From the NCBI GenBank assembly GCA_032717465.1, contig CM064666.1, positions 4,220,028-4,284,027 on the forward strand: 64,000 bases of DNA, in the 5' to 3' direction. The notes beneath the pieces were generated by a model. The model was given only the letters and a program-made list of their open reading frames with translations. It had not been told where the DNA came from and did not search any database. How positions within the stretch are numbered: position 1 is the stretch's first letter; every line of letters begins with the position of its first letter. Source of the stretch: Coenobita brevimanus (taxonomy: Eukaryota; Arthropoda; Malacostraca; Decapoda; Coenobitidae). The position numbers were made by a program, and so were the translations under genes. This document shows, piece after piece, positions 13,218 through 26,300 of this stretch.

Positions 13218-13280
13218 AAAAATAAATAAATAAATAAATAAAAATAAAGAAAAAATAAAGGAAAAATTAAGAAAATAATA
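13218..13280. repeat. A-rich (AAAT)n tract
   Basis: AAATAAAT tetranucleotides grading into an A-rich run. Confidence 0.85.
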
Positions 13281-13494
13281 TATACACTGATCTGATTCGA
13301 AAATGATTTTTACTATGATAGATTAAAGGAAATGCGGTTCTCTGGTTTTAGTAATAATGCCATAAAAGCAGGTATAATAGTACATATTGCTAACATGTAG
13401 ATGTAATTTTCATCAATACAGATATCGCACTGCAGTTTACATGATGGAACACAGAACGAACAATTTTTATAATTATGTTCTACACTCAGACGGA

Positions 13495-13495
<1 letters not shown>

Positions 13496-13555
<60 letters not shown>
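13496..13555. repeat. (CA)n microsatellite
   Basis: CA run of about 60 bp. The Thr-His and Val-Cys frames across it are not genes. Confidence 0.96.
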
Positions 13556-13556
<1 letters not shown>

Positions 13557-13757
13557 CGTTACTCAGTTGTACGTACCAAGATACAAACATATGTACTGTA
13601 CATATTACACACACAACTGTTCACATTTCGCCAACACATATACAAGTACAGAGCCACAGCAGTATATAGCTCTTTGATCCAGCTGGTGAGAGGGTAGTGA
13701 ATACGATGGTCTTTGTGTGAACCAAAGTATATATACGCTTATTGTGTTATCAAAGAC

Positions 13758-13779
13758 TCTCTCTCTCTCTCTCTCTCTA
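13758..13779. repeat. (TC)n microsatellite
   Basis: Short CT dinucleotide run. Confidence 0.9.
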
Positions 13780-13899
13780 ATACACATCAACAAGGCTTCG
13801 AGATGAACACGTTGAAGTCCATTATTCAGATGCACCAATTTCATTCTTCCATATTGAGTTGATCGAGTCTTTACAGCGAGACGTTAAGTGAAACAGCAG

Positions 13900-14725
13900 A
13901 CAGAATATTTGCCAGGGGAAGGGGCAAGGGGAAGAAGGAAAGGAAAGGGAGAAGGAATTGAATAAGTGGAGAGGAGGATAGGAAAGGAAGCAATTGGAAG
14001 GGACAGAAAGAGGAAGGGAAAAAGTAGTGGGAGAGTACGAGGAGAAGGAGGAAGTTAAGAGGCTAAAATGAAGAGAAGGAAGGGAAGACGGGAGTGGGAG
14101 GTGAGAGGAATGAAGGGGAGGCATAGTGGAGAAGATGACAAGGAAAAGAATGGAAAATGAAAGCTGGAAGAGAGGAGGGGAGTGCAGATGGAGGAGGAAT
14201 GAGGAAAGTGGACGGGGGGGGGGAGAAGAAACGATGAATGGAGGATAAAAAGGAGTGTGTAGACAAGAGGATAGGGAAGACTGAAGTTAGGAAGGTAGGA
14301 ATTAATGAAAGAAAAGGGAGAGGGAGCGAGGCAATGGTGTGTGACATTCTGACTAACAGAACGGGGAGAAATGGAATTGGAGAAGTATGAGTATAGGAAT
14401 AGATGGAACGATGGAGAGGCGATGGGATGGAGGGAAAGAAGAAAAGACAAAGGGATGGAGGGAAGGAGTGGGGGGGGGGGGCGGAGAGCAAAAGGATAAA
14501 ATAAATGGTGGAGAGACAAATGGGTGGATGTAAAGGAGGAGAGACGAAGAGATGAAAGGAAGTGTTTAGGGATGAAGGGATGGAGGGACTTGTGGAGAGA
14601 TGTAGGGGACGACAGAGAAAAGAGATAAGTCTGAATGAAAACGTGGAAGGCCTAAGGTATGGGGGGAGTGATGAGATGTAAAGAAAGGATGAAAAGAAGA
14701 GTGGATGGATGAGAGAAAGAGAAAA
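13900..14725. repeat. ~820 bp purine-rich tract
   Basis: The plus strand is overwhelmingly A and G, with scattered pyrimidines. It is built from irregular GGAAGG, GGATGGAGGGA and GAGAGAAG words and several G runs (14213-14222, 14470-14480). The Pro/Ser/Leu-rich minus-strand frames here are by-products of the base composition and not genes. Confidence 0.9.
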
Positions 14726-15289
14726 TTATAAATTCTGAAGGGTTGAATCCAGCCGGCCGATCTACTTCTTTTAACCACCCCCTGTTCTCATAAATCAATT
14801 TGATTTCCTGGCCAAAAAAAAACAGAAATAACTTCAGTGCAGAATGGAGCGGTGCTTAGCTCACACAGCAAAGGGTCTGGGTGTGCTTTGTGGGATCATG
14901 TGGTGTCTAGCAAAGCTGCGTCCAGTGGTACTTCTCTTCTTCGTTGTCTTCCACACAGTGAGTACGTACATAGCAAAAAATGGCAGCTGATTCCAAGGTT
15001 GTTCAGAATTGCCACTTAGTTCTTTAATCATTTAATGACTGAAAAGCACAGTTTATTAGCTCATGATATTAACAACGTAAACGTAACTTCATGGCTTTAG
15101 TTTTATATAAAAATTATCTCCAATTTCAATCGTAGTATTACTGGATCTCTTTTCGTTTTCTTATTGGAAAGGTCCGCGTCAACAGATACAAACTTGTGAA
15201 TTTCAGCACATAGGACATTAACTTCCATACATTGCAATCACTATTCATTTCTACTTTATACAAATGATGAACATTCTAATTACAATATA
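14726..15289. other. Non-coding stretch, nothing recognised
   Basis: No conserved protein or shared repeat before the start of inverted arm A. Confidence 0.5.
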
Positions 15290-15337
15290 ATTTATCCTCA
15301 TCTTAATCTCAAGTTTATTAATGTCATTTGTTGAGAT

Positions 15338-15455
15338 GAAGGGATGGAGTGGGAAGATATATGAGGAAGCGTGTGTCTGTGAGTTGTGGGGAGAGCAGTG
15401 AAATGGTAGAGGACAGGGCACCACAGAAGCGATTTGTTTGCGTAGATACTCGGAG
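15338..15455 (+). pseudogene. RTE-1 3'-end relic
   Basis: Resembles the last ~110 bp of RTE-1 copies at 26450-26560 and 38155-38270: GGGATGGAGTGG, TATATGAG, GCAGTGAAATGG and GCGATTTGTTTG in order. The tail itself is missing. An inverted counterpart is at 61395-61540 in arm B, so it predates the duplication. Confidence 0.65.
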
Positions 15456-15671
15456 ATAGACTGGTGCAGTCTAGCATGAAACCGACTGCAGTATACTTCT
15501 TATGTAATGATTATAAATTTTCCTTGCTTCTGTATCAAGGCAACTGCATTACAACCCATATACTTCTATCCTCGCGGTTCCATCATCACTCTTACATCCA
15601 CTTTGCCTTTTTCATTCCGTTCTCTTCAGTGTTTGTGTTCAGGGGGAGGTCTATGTTTGTGTGCGAAAGTG

Positions 15672-15674
<3 letters not shown>

Positions 15675-15748
<74 letters not shown>

Positions 15749-15767
15749 GTGTGTGTGTGTGTGTGTA
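15675..15767. repeat. (TG)n microsatellite
   Basis: TG run of about 93 bp with one C interruption. The inverse arm carries a much shorter CA run at 61140-61176. Confidence 0.96.
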
Positions 15768-16597
15768 GTCTGACATCTCCCCTCAACCAAAAAAGAGTCG
15801 TAGCTGAGCAGCCAGAATAAAATACAATGTGCGTCATCAAACTGAAGGACTTTAAATACTTCATATGCAAGGCTCCTCCGGTATTGGCATGTGGTGTACG
15901 TGAGACGCTATTGTTTGGTTTCATTAAGGGTCAGAAAAGAATCTTGACCCACAATACAACCTTCCTTCACATGTTGGATAGACGGACAGTAAGGACACTC
16001 TACTTTCAGAAATGCTGTTCCGGTATGATGTTATCAAATGGTGTACGGGATGTGTTCGTCACCGGATTGATTAAATATTAGAAGAATAATCTCTCTTCAT
16101 TGTGCGACTTTCTTCTTACACAAGTTATGTTGAAATCAAGGACAGTATTATCAAAATAAGGTGTTTATCGAGTTATTATGAGGTGTAAGCGTGATGTTAG
16201 TGTTTGGTTGTACGGAGGGACAGTTCAACACCCTAACCTCATCATGCCACATCCCTGATGAGAGTATTTTCATGGGAGTTAAGACAATGTATACCAAATA
16301 TGGTGTTCTGTTGTGGTGCCAAATGTGCTGTGCTTGACATGCTGGTGCTCATTAACATGGCAAGTCAGTAAAGTCCTTAGCCTAACACTACCGCATCTTT
16401 AGTGTTACGTGGATTTTATGAAAATTTTTGGTAAATTATTGTGATCAGGTATGGTCTTAGTATGTAGTGTACCGATGTAGTGATGTGTAATTAGTTTACC
16501 GTACAGTACTAAGGGTCATTAGCAGATCCAAGCCTACAATGTGTACTCAGAATCACCCTTACGTCTTCTCCCCTCTTGCGGTTTCATCTTATGTTAA

Positions 16598-16599
<2 letters not shown>
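15768..16599. other. Non-coding part of arm A
   Basis: Matches 57700-58157 and 60905-61138 in inverse. Small frames exist in both arms but show no protein family and no conserved frame. I infer it is non-coding. Confidence 0.5.

Positions 16600-16631
<32 letters not shown>
16600..16631. repeat. (CT)n microsatellite
   Basis: Dinucleotide run, counterpart of the (AG)n at 57532-57558 in arm B. Confidence 0.93.
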
Positions 16632-16633
<2 letters not shown>

Positions 16634-17084
16634 TCCACATCATTAACTCTCACCTTCTCCACCTCCAGTCATTCCGCCGTTGGTCTATGGATTCTCCTCT
16701 CTCTCCTCTTATCTCTTCCTGTTTTCCCTCCATTTCTCTCCCGCTTGTTTCTCCCCATCACCATAGCTACCTCCCTCATTTTTCCTCCCCTCTCTCCACA
16801 TACTTGCTTCCAGTTCTTCGTTCTTAGCCCCAGGAATCTAGAACAATATTTTTCGTGTTATTTTTGGTATCATCAAATTCTATTAAATAGTTCATAGGAG
16901 ACTTTTCAAAATGATGAATTCCTTTGGTATTTGAAGACACCTCCTATGCTAGATTAATTTTGTGACAGTGACAAGGATGTGCTGCATAATACGCCATGGG
17001 ACGGACACTGTTATCGGTTCGTGGTCTTGTGTTAAGGAAAAACAGTCCAGGTTGACGTGCTTGGCGTACTGCCTTGAACCCCAC

Positions 17085-17500
<416 letters not shown>

Positions 17501-17558
17501 TGCACCTTCATCCAATCACGCCTAACTGGGATGTTAGTAACTGCAGAGCCACCTGAGG

Positions 17559-17878
17559 TGTAGTGTTGCAGATAATTTGATGATTTCTTATACACTAGAC
17601 ATTCCTAACTAAATATTATATGTATAATATTGTACAATGTATAGCCCTGTATAGGCATGAGCGGCCTACGTGAGAGAACGTATGCTGTAGTTTGCGGCGC
17701 CAGTACATTTCTGCTGAGTAGCGTCTCAGTTCAAATGGAGATGGAGGGTGCCGGCTAACCAACTGAGTTCGGCTTCAGATCTCAGGGAGGGTGCATCTGT
17801 AATTGCAGAGTCCACAATAAACCTTCAAAAACCCAGTGGACTTTTGAACACAATCATCACCCTTGTGCTGGTAATGTA
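17559..17878 (+). repeat. LTR-Y, solo or fragmentary gypsy-type LTR (arm A)
   Basis: Begins TGTAGTGTTGCAG and is followed at 17880-17890 by TGGTGGCAGCG, a primer-site-like word. It contains AATAAA at 17816 and an initiator-like TCAGTT near 17729. No coding region of this element is recognisable downstream. The inverse copy is 50730-51059. The exact ends are inferred from the primer-site position. Confidence 0.6.
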
Positions 17879-17890
17879 GTGGTGGCAGCG

Positions 17891-18787
17891 TAGTGGGTGG
17901 AAACCACTATTTCACGTCACTTACAAATCTTCACTGTTAAACCCATTTTACTGAACGTGAACCATACTCTATCCTGCATAAAGTCGCCCTGCCACTCTCT
18001 GTGCTGTACGAGCCGCCCTGGTCTTCTCTACACTCTGCTCCACAGTTAGCCAGCTATATCCTACTGGTGCCCTACATGTCCTTCAGTGCATGTCCTGGGC
18101 TCCTTGCACGTGTCCTGCCACCTCTCGGTGTTCTTCTACGGAGCCTCCAGGTGCCTGCAAATTCCTGTTACCTCCTTCCATTCGCGATGCAGATGTAGCA
18201 TGTGTCCTGCATCCTGGTGAGGTAAATTGTCATCACCCCACCCATGTCCCGTCTTGCCCACTGTGGGAAAATCAACCAGTCTCCGACCACCTCCTACACA
18301 CCGGCACACACCACACCCCATGCCTCACTCCAGCTGTATTCATAACGTGTCCTGGACTTAAGCCGCCTAGCCAAGGCCACCTGGCCACATCCGAACCATC
18401 ACATCATACTACGTCACGACTGGCGGGTATGTCACTTTTCACATAGTTCCACGTCACGATTTGCATCATCCAGTTCTCTCCAATCAACTCGTCCGTTCTA
18501 CTCGGTTGGAGGAACGTCCACCCAGGTTTCATTCTCACCCACGACAGCATGAACATCGTCTGCCTGAGTGTCACTGAATAGATTCTTGATTATTTACTGT
18601 TATTTTGTCACTTTCTCAAAAGATTGTGATTAATATTAATATTCATTTCTTCTTTCATTCAGTGTTTTAGTTTGTACACATTATTACATTTTTCTCTCTA
18701 TATATTCTTTCTTCATAATATTGCCAGTTTTTCTTTCATATGGTGTTCATTGTATATATTTATTTTCTTACCTGTGGTTGTTTATGG
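17891..18787. other. Non-coding leader-like region after LTR-Y
   Basis: C-rich DNA repeated in inverse at 49820-50717. The longest frames (18001-18446) are not conserved in frame between the arms, because short indels shift them, so I do not call a gene. Confidence 0.5.
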
Positions 18788-18844
18788 ATAGATAGATAGA
18801 TATAGATAGATAGATAGATAGATTGATTGATATAGATATAGATA
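18788..18844. repeat. (GATA)n microsatellite
   Basis: GATA/GATT tetranucleotides. Arm B has the inverse (TATC)n plus an extra (TA)n at 49705-49817. Confidence 0.9.
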
Positions 18845-19385
18845 TGTAGGCATTATACGACATAATACTATACGTAACTACAGCATGTAACTGTATTGCG
18901 ATGGGTAACAATACCTAAAAGAGGTAGTTATGTCTCAAGTTCCCCAGGAAGAGACAGCTACACATTCCCTTGCCTCGAGTAATCAAGAATGCCAAACACC
19001 TCTGATCATGTGCCGGAAACATGACTGACACACACACATGCAAACACATACGACCACATGCTTTAGCCGGAAGCTAGAGGGGGATATAAGTCCAATATCA
19101 CATGGAGAGAAACTTAGGGAACCAGAAACGGCCAGGAGAGTTGGAGAGAGATTCCCAGAGAACGATAGGGAGTAGGAGAGTGAGAGTAGAGTAGGAGGAC
19201 CTCAGCTAGCTCAATTTGGCAACTTCACACAATCAATCTAACAAAAAACAAACAAAAAAATAAGCAAAGGAGAGAGCGAGAGCTGGCTGAGCAACTGAAC
19301 CTCGCCCCAACCGCTCTTAACCACCTCAACCACAACTCCACGATTTACAAGAAACAATAGCAATGATAAACTATGTCTATTGATA
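18845..19385 (+). repeat. LTR-X (arm A)
   Basis: Starts TGTAGGCATTATA. Two other copies start the same way: arm B at 49696 (minus) and copy C at 28750 (minus). All share a block around GGAAGCTAGAGG and ATATCACATGG, preceded by a CA run. Its end is inferred from the primer-site-like words that follow. Confidence 0.6.
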
Positions 19386-19520
19386 CTGGCAGCAGTGGTG
19401 AACAACAGTAAACAGCGACAAGTTACGTTCACCGATATTGGCAGTAGCGGTGAAGAGCAGTAAACTACGACAAACTACATGTATCGACATTGGTGGCAGC
19501 GGTAACAACGAACCAACTAC
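19386..19520 (+). repeat. Triplicated primer-site-like leader
   Basis: Three tandem units of about 55 bp: ACTGGCAGCAGTGGTGAA at about 19385, ATTGGCAGTAGCGGTGAA at about 19436 and ATTGGTGGCAGCGGTAAC at about 19489. Only the last matches the primer-site word exactly. The same triplet is present in inverse in arm B. Confidence 0.6.
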
Positions 19521-20084
19521 AATCAAACCACACCTAACGAGTTTATACGCAGCAGACGACTCACATGAATTGCTACAACAGTAAACAACATTGGTAAACA
19601 AAGCTGATTAACATCTTAGTCAACAATCAATGAAGAAATTACAATCAAAACAAACTATACGACTGCTCCAGAATCAACAATCATCAAACTACAAGCAAAT
19701 ACAGTGAGAATAAAAAGAGAAACGACAAGCAACAACAAGCAAAAGTGGCAGAAGGAAGTGCATCCGCACTGTGCTAATAGTGTTGACCCAGCAAGGTGAT
19801 GTATCAGCACATCTCACCTCCATTTCTCACACCTTGAAGCTCCACCACCTACTCCACCACCCTCCACCACAACCTCCACCACTTTTCACCACCACCACCT
19901 TCTTCACCACAACTACCAGAGTGAGGTAGCAACTCAGCAGTGTCATCATTTGCTACAACCATCATAACACGTCAATCAATCCAAGTGCCTGACAACACCA
20001 GCCTGCCCTTCTGCACCTGCCTGCCTGCTTGCCAACCTGTCTGCCTACCCTGGCCAGTTTTCCACAGCTGCCACCTTCTCTGCA
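19521..20084. other. Non-coding: LTR-X leader to 19965, then unassigned
   Basis: AC-rich leader with (CCA)n-like words at 19845-19905, ending with the end of arm A at about 19965. 19966-20084 is unassigned. Confidence 0.5.
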
Positions 20085-23000
20085 TCAATATGGATGCCGC
20101 TCTCACCTATAATGTGTCCCAAGTACTCCACTTCCTTCTGAAAAAGTTGCATTTCTTGAGGTTCAGCTTGTGGTACACCACTTGGACCCTACTGAACACC
20201 TCCAACGGCCTCTCCAATTCCTGTATCAAAAGTCTGTCCAAACACAATCACCTCATCCAGATAGATGAGAGCCGACTGCCAGAGCAGGTCTTCCAGTACT
20301 CGATCCATTAGAGGCTCAAACGTAGCTGGGGCATTGCATAGGCCAAAAGGCATCATCTTCAACTGCCATAAACACTGCCCGTGTGAAAAGGCTGTTTTCT
20401 CCTTGTCCTTCTCTGCAACCCTGACCTGGTGGTTTCCTGCCTTCATGTCCAGAGTGGAGAACCGGTTGGCACCTGAAAGAGCATCCAGGGTGTCATCAAT
20501 TCTTGGCAAGGGGTATGCATCCTTCACTGTCACTTCATTCAGGGTTCGATAATCTTCACAGCACCTTACTGAGCCATTGTTTTTCCTTACCAGAACAACT
20601 GCTGATGCCCAAGGACTGATGGCCTTTTCTATCACTCCTTGACTTTGGAGATTCTCCATCACCTTCTCCATTTCTTGCCGTTGGGCTGGCACCATCCTCC
20701 ACGCTGGCTGTTTGATCCGGCAGTGATCTCCAGCATCTATAAAAAGCTCCACCAGATCAGTGCTCCCCACGTCTAGGTCTCAGGAAGAAAAGACATCAGC
20801 GAACTTCGTCAGCAGCTGCCTCAACTTCAGCACATGAGCCATCCAGGCATTGGCAACTCCCTGAAAATAGGTCTTGAACATAGTTTCGCAGATGCCCTTC
20901 TTCTTTACAACACTTCTTTTACAGGCCTTCCTCTGATGCCATTTAGGGTCGAGCACCTGGCACATCCCAGAATTTCTCCCTCATTGATCTTCAGTGCCTC
21001 ACAGGAGAAATTGGCCACAACTGGCACTTCACCTGCACCTTTTTCCATCGAAGTTCTCCCCATCATCACTCTGGCCTTTGTCTTGCACTGTACATGAGGC
21101 TCCATTACACCTGGACAGCTGTCAAAAGTGCTGCTCACATTACACTGAAGCAGAGGTTCTGACCTTGTGGGTATCACTGTAGTGCAGAGTGCCCTCGCCC
21201 CACAACCAAAACTGGTACATCTCACTGCCGTGAGAGGAACCAACTTTCAACTTCATGGAGCAGAAGTCCAGCTCACTTCCCATGGAAATCAGATAGTCCA
21301 GACCCAGAAGGCAAGGATCCTCCACCCTAGCTACATAGACTGGAAGCGTGGCCTCTTGCCCTGCCACTTCAATCCGGACATCCAGGGGTCCTTTCACTTC
21401 TGCCAGGTGCCTAGTTATGCCACACAGTTGTTCTGTTGACTCAGGCAGATACCAATAATGTAACACATCAGGCGTCACAGAAATCTGGTCTGAGGCCGAA
21501 TCAATCATCAGGGAACACTTCTTTCCATCTATTCTTCCGTCTATTCGAACACTGTCGATTGCAGTTCTCTTGCATTTTCTCGGTGGTAGGGCTACTTGGG
21601 AAAAGCTGGCTGGTGGTTGTCCCTTAACACCAGCCTCCATTAGTTTTACAGTTCTTTCTGGTCTTCTGCAGCCTTCTTCTTATCCTCCTTTTTCTTCTTT
21701 GGACACTCAGAACTGAAGTGTCCCACCTCACTACATGTCCAACACACTTTTGTGACACTTGTAGATTTCCTTGCACTGCTCTGTTCATGCTCCTTCTTCC
21801 ATTTGTAGCAATCGTCATTCTTATGTTCCAGCTTCCTGCAGAACCAGCAACCTCCTCTGGTCTTCCCCTGCTCCCTCTTCCACTTGCAGCAGTCCTTTTC
21901 ACAGTACCAACAACTTCCTTAAAATTTTTTCACTTCATGTACCTGCTCCTTTCTTGCCTTGATTCCTGCACTATGACTGGCCTGAAAAGTGAATGTACTG
22001 GACCTGACACAGGACTCAAATTCTAGAGCCAGGGCTAATGTTTCTTGCATGCTTCTGGGTTGTGCCTGCTTCACTTGCAGTTTCACCTCTGCACTATCAA
22101 GAGCGTCGATGAACTGGTCCCTCAGGTTAGGTGCTGCTCCAGGATACACCTTGTATGCCATACTCTCAAGGTCATGGAGCCAACTACTGTAGGGATTCGC
22201 CTCGAGCCCGTACACGGGTCCGGAATCTTGCTCTGTAAACCTCAGTCTGGCATATGGTCCTGTAACTACGCTCCAGTACTTTTACTAAGGACTGATAACT
22301 GTTCCTCTCCTCTACTGACAACTGGCCCAGAATTTCCATTGCAGCACACTTAAGGCTAGTAGCAAGCTGCACTGTCCTCTGCCTATCATCCCAACCATTC
22401 TGATCAGCATGTAACAAACTGTGCACGGTAAGCTTTCCATAATACTCTACTATTAAATTCCTGAGGTTTCTTTTTAACTGGACCAATAATATAGCCATGC
22501 ACTTCACTGGTATGGGGCCTAAAAACTGGGGCATCATATTAAGTCCAGGACTTAAATCTCCTATATTCTGATAATTCAACACTGTAATGCTACTGTGCCT
22601 TTAGATGCTTGGGATTCATCAAGATCCACCATACACTGTTCATTTTTTTTATATGCTCCCTGTACACTAGCCTGGGACTCAGCAGTGCAATATTTCTCTA
22701 CAGCCTCAATTCTCTCACAAATTATCTTCATATGGCAGTCTACATGTTTTAACTGGTCATCTACACACTGTCTGCACTCCATCACATTATTGCTTACCTC
22801 ATACTTCTGCTGCTCTTGTTTGGCATATACTTCCTCCTTAAGCTGTTGCTGTTCTTCCTTCATTTCCCCCATGAAAGCATCTAGCTGTCCTCACATCCTC
22901 AGTTGTAATTCCCTCTGTTGCTCCAGTAATGCATCTTGAAGTCATTCATATAGTTCTTTCTGTTCTTCACGTTGTGCCTCTATAGTTGTTCACTCTGTGC

Positions 23001-23390
23001 TTGTAATTGTTCTTTGAGTTCTTTGTATTCTTCATTCTGTGCCCGTAATTGTTCTTTGAGTTCTTTCTGTCCTTCATTCTGTACTTATAGTCCTACATTC
23101 TGTGCTTGTACTTCTTCTTTGAGTTCTTCATGTTCTTCATTCTGTGCCTGTAATTGGAAACTTTCTGCTTGATAGCTTCATGATTGCAGTCAATGACACC
23201 TTGTCCTCCTGCCCAGCTCGGCATCTTGTCTGCACACCCCCTTACTCCATGTCGAAGATTAGACTCACTGCAGCACTTAATCCCACTCCTGACACCAGCG
23301 TTACGTCCCGATCCCACACTGCCACAGGCTCCAACAGCAGTGGTTCAGTATAGGAAGAACGTTGTACAGCGAGTTGTTCTTTCTATGCTC
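20085..23390 (-). pseudogene. Decayed Ty3/gypsy element (gypsy-2), gag to reverse transcriptase
   Basis: On the minus strand the parts run in order. A gag N-terminus with a Gln/Glu-rich coiled coil lies at 22872-22576. The gag body is at 22582-22184 and 22215-21919. Two zinc knuckles follow, CWFCRKLEHKNDDC near 21850 and CWTCSEVGHFSSEC near 21740. An aspartic protease frame covers 21640-21140, with the active-site triad changed to DSA (residues 47-49). Reverse transcriptase lies at 20770-20189, with the catalytic box changed from YLDD to YLDE (near 20252-20263). The frame is broken between almost all of these, and the element stops within reverse transcriptase near 20085; RNase H and integrase are absent. 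Its 5' leader is split from a probable LTR (26596-26909) by an RTE-1 insertion. It cannot be active. Confidence 0.9.
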
Positions 23391-26300
23391 AGCATTGCGG
23401 TGTACCCCCTGGGGGTAGGGTTTTTTTTTCAAGAATACTCCCCCAGTATCTCTCCTTGTCGTAAAAGGTGACTAAATGGGTTGGCGGAGGGTTAGTGCCC
23501 CTCTCCGGAAAATAACTAACTATATAAAACAAACAAGAAGCCTCAGACAAGGACTGACCTAATGATGACAACCCAGGACCGGACAAAGGACTTGGTAATG
23601 GCTACATGGAATGTAAGAGGAACGAATGATGAGGTGAAAGAGAGAGATTGTCCAGGTGCTTGAGGGTGCGAAAGTGGATGTATGTGGAGTAACTGAAACA
23701 AAATGGGGAGGAGAAAGTGTGAGAGAATGGGAGTATGGATGGGGTATATGTGCAGGAGTAGGTGAGAATGAGAGGGCAAAGGAAGGAGTATGTATAGTTG
23801 TGAGTAAAAGATGGAAGAAGAGCATAAGACAGTATGGATCAGTTGGGTCTAGGATTGTGTGGGTAAAGTTGAAAGTTGGAATACAAATGTGGGCGATTAT
23901 GTGTGTGTATGTGCCAACGCAAGATCGTGCTAGCAGAGTGAGAGAAGAGTTCTGGACAAATGTGGAAGTGTGCATGGAAAAGTTTGGAAGGAATGAGAGA
24001 GTGTTTTTGATCGGTGATATGAATGGTAAAGTAGGGAATATGAAGGTGGATGGAATAGTTGGTGAGTGGGGTGTGCCTGCTGAGATAGATGAGAATGGCA
24101 GTGCATTGGACATTTGTGCTGGGAGGGGGTTGGTGATAGCCAATACCCTCTTCAGGCAGAAAATGATCCACAGGTATACATGGCGAGTGATGAGAAGGGT
24201 GGGTGGTGAACTGAATGAAAGGAAGGCAATGATTGATTATGTGTGTGTGGATGAAAGGATGCGAGATGTGTAATGGATACAAGAGCTTATAGAGGTTGGG
24301 GGAGTGGACTTTCTGACCACTACTTGGTGGTGGCCAGAATTAGGATCCAAGTAAGATGGAGGAATAGAAGAAGGGAAAGACGAGAGGAAGGAGTTGTTCC
24401 AAGGAGAGTGGAAAGGTTACAAGAGGATGAGAAAAAGGCAAAGTATAAGAGAGATGTGGAGGAATGATTGGGCAAATATGAATTGGAGCAGATGGGGGAC
24501 GTGGAAGGTGTGTGCAGGTTATTTACAGAAGAAATTTGTGCAGCATGTGATGTGATGTGTGGGAGGAAGAGAAGACGGAGGGGGGTGCAAGGAACAGCGT
24601 GGTGGACTGAAGAGATGAGACAGGCTGTGGCACAAAAGAAGAAAGCATGCAATGAATGGATGAGAAATAGGGGCGTGGAAGAAGTTGAGAGGCGGAAGAA
24701 AGGGTTATATGTAAAAAGAAAGAGAGAGGTGAAAAGATTAGTAAGAGAAAGTAAGAAGAGAGTGGATGAGGAATCTGGAAGGAATTTGAGTGTAAAGTGG
24801 AGGGACTGTAAGAAAATGTTCTGGAAAGAGGTGAAGAGAGTAAGACAGTGTGGAAGTGAGGTTAGCAGGGGAGTGAAAGATAAAAATGGTAGATTACTAG
24901 TGGAGAAGGGAGAAAAAGTGAGCAGATAGAGAGAACACTTTAAGGAATTGTTGAACATAGAGGATGGAAGTAATGCGAGTATAAATGGCTGGAGAATGGC
25001 TGGGAGAAGGAGGGAGGTGAGAAGACAGGAAGAAATCAGTAGGAAAGAAGTTGTGGAAGCAATGAAGAAAGTTAAATTGGGGAAAGCCCCAGGAATTGAT
25101 GGAGTGAATGGTGAAATGCTGAAGCATGGAGAAGAGATAGTAGTAGAATGGATGTGGAAGATGTGCAGATTGGCCTGGGAGGAAGGTAGAGTTCTGGAGG
25201 ATTGGAAGTCAGGTATAATTATTCCCTTGTACAAAGGAAAAGGGGAAAAAGAAGTGTGTGGTAATCATAGGGGCATTTGTCTTCTTAGTATAATAGGAAA
25301 AGTGTATGGCAGGATACTTATAGACAGAGTTAGAGAAAAAAAACAGAGAAATTAGTTGGAGAAGAACAGAGAGGCTTTAGGAAGGGAAGAGGTTGTGTAG
25401 ATCAGATATTCATTCTTATATCTTTAGGGGAAAAGTTTCTAGAGAAGCGAAAGAAGTTGTATGCGGCTTTCATGGATTTGGAGAAAGCAGATGACAGGGT
25501 GGATAGACAAGGATTGTGGAAAGTCTTAAGAATATATGGAGTAGATGGGAAGTTGTTGAATGCTGTGAAGAGTATGTATGATGGTGCTAAGGCTGCAGTG
25601 CGTGTGGATAGTGAACTAAGTGAATTTTTCTCTTTGAAGGTTGGGTTGAAACAGAGATGTGTCATGTCTCCATGGTTGTTCAATCTGTACATGGATGGGG
25701 TAATAAAAGAGGTACAAGGTAGGGTAGTGGATGTTGGAGTGGCCCTGGTGAAGAGAGGATAGTGTTTGGAAACTCCCTGTACTGTTGTTTGCAGATGATA
25801 TTGTGTTTTTGAGTGAAGACGAAGGGGAGCTGCAAGGCTTGGTGGATGAGTTTGGGAGAGTGTGTAAGAAACGGAATCTAAAGGTGAATGTAGGGAAGTG
25901 TAAAGTGATGGTCTTTGAGAGAGGTGAAGTCAGTGAATGTACAGCGAGGTTGGATGGTGAGGAATTGGAAAATGTGATTACGTTTAAGTACTTGGGTAGT
26001 GTGATGAGTAAGGATGGAGGTTTGGAGGGTGAAGTGCTTGAAAGGGTACAGCAGGGAAGAAAGGTTGCTGGTTTTTTGAAAGCAATGATAAGAAACAGGG
26101 AAGTGAGCATGGAGGTGAAAAAGTTACTACATGACAGTATTGTGATACTAACTTTAACGTATGGAAGTGAAGCTTGGACGTTGTTGGAAGGACACAAGTC
26201 AAGAGTGAGAGCAATGGAAATGAGTTATTTAAGAGGAGCCTGTGGAGTCACATGGAGAGACAGGCTGACGAATGAGGATATAAAGGAGCGTTGTGGTGTG

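Noticed and set aside
13822..14778. Several Pro/Ser/Leu-rich minus-strand frames up to 154 residues
   Set aside because: They arise from the purine tract, where stop codons are rare on the complementary strand. There is no family motif.
18001..18446. Possible host gene in arm A, with similar frames at 50031-50607 in arm B
   Set aside because: Indels between the arms change the frame and base changes are not concentrated at third positions, so coding constraint is not supported.
24320..25234. 304-residue minus-strand frame, with similar antisense frames over other RTE copies (5944-6402, 36697-37440, 37715-38293)
   Set aside because: Each is the antisense shadow of an RTE coding strand that carries the recognisable motifs.
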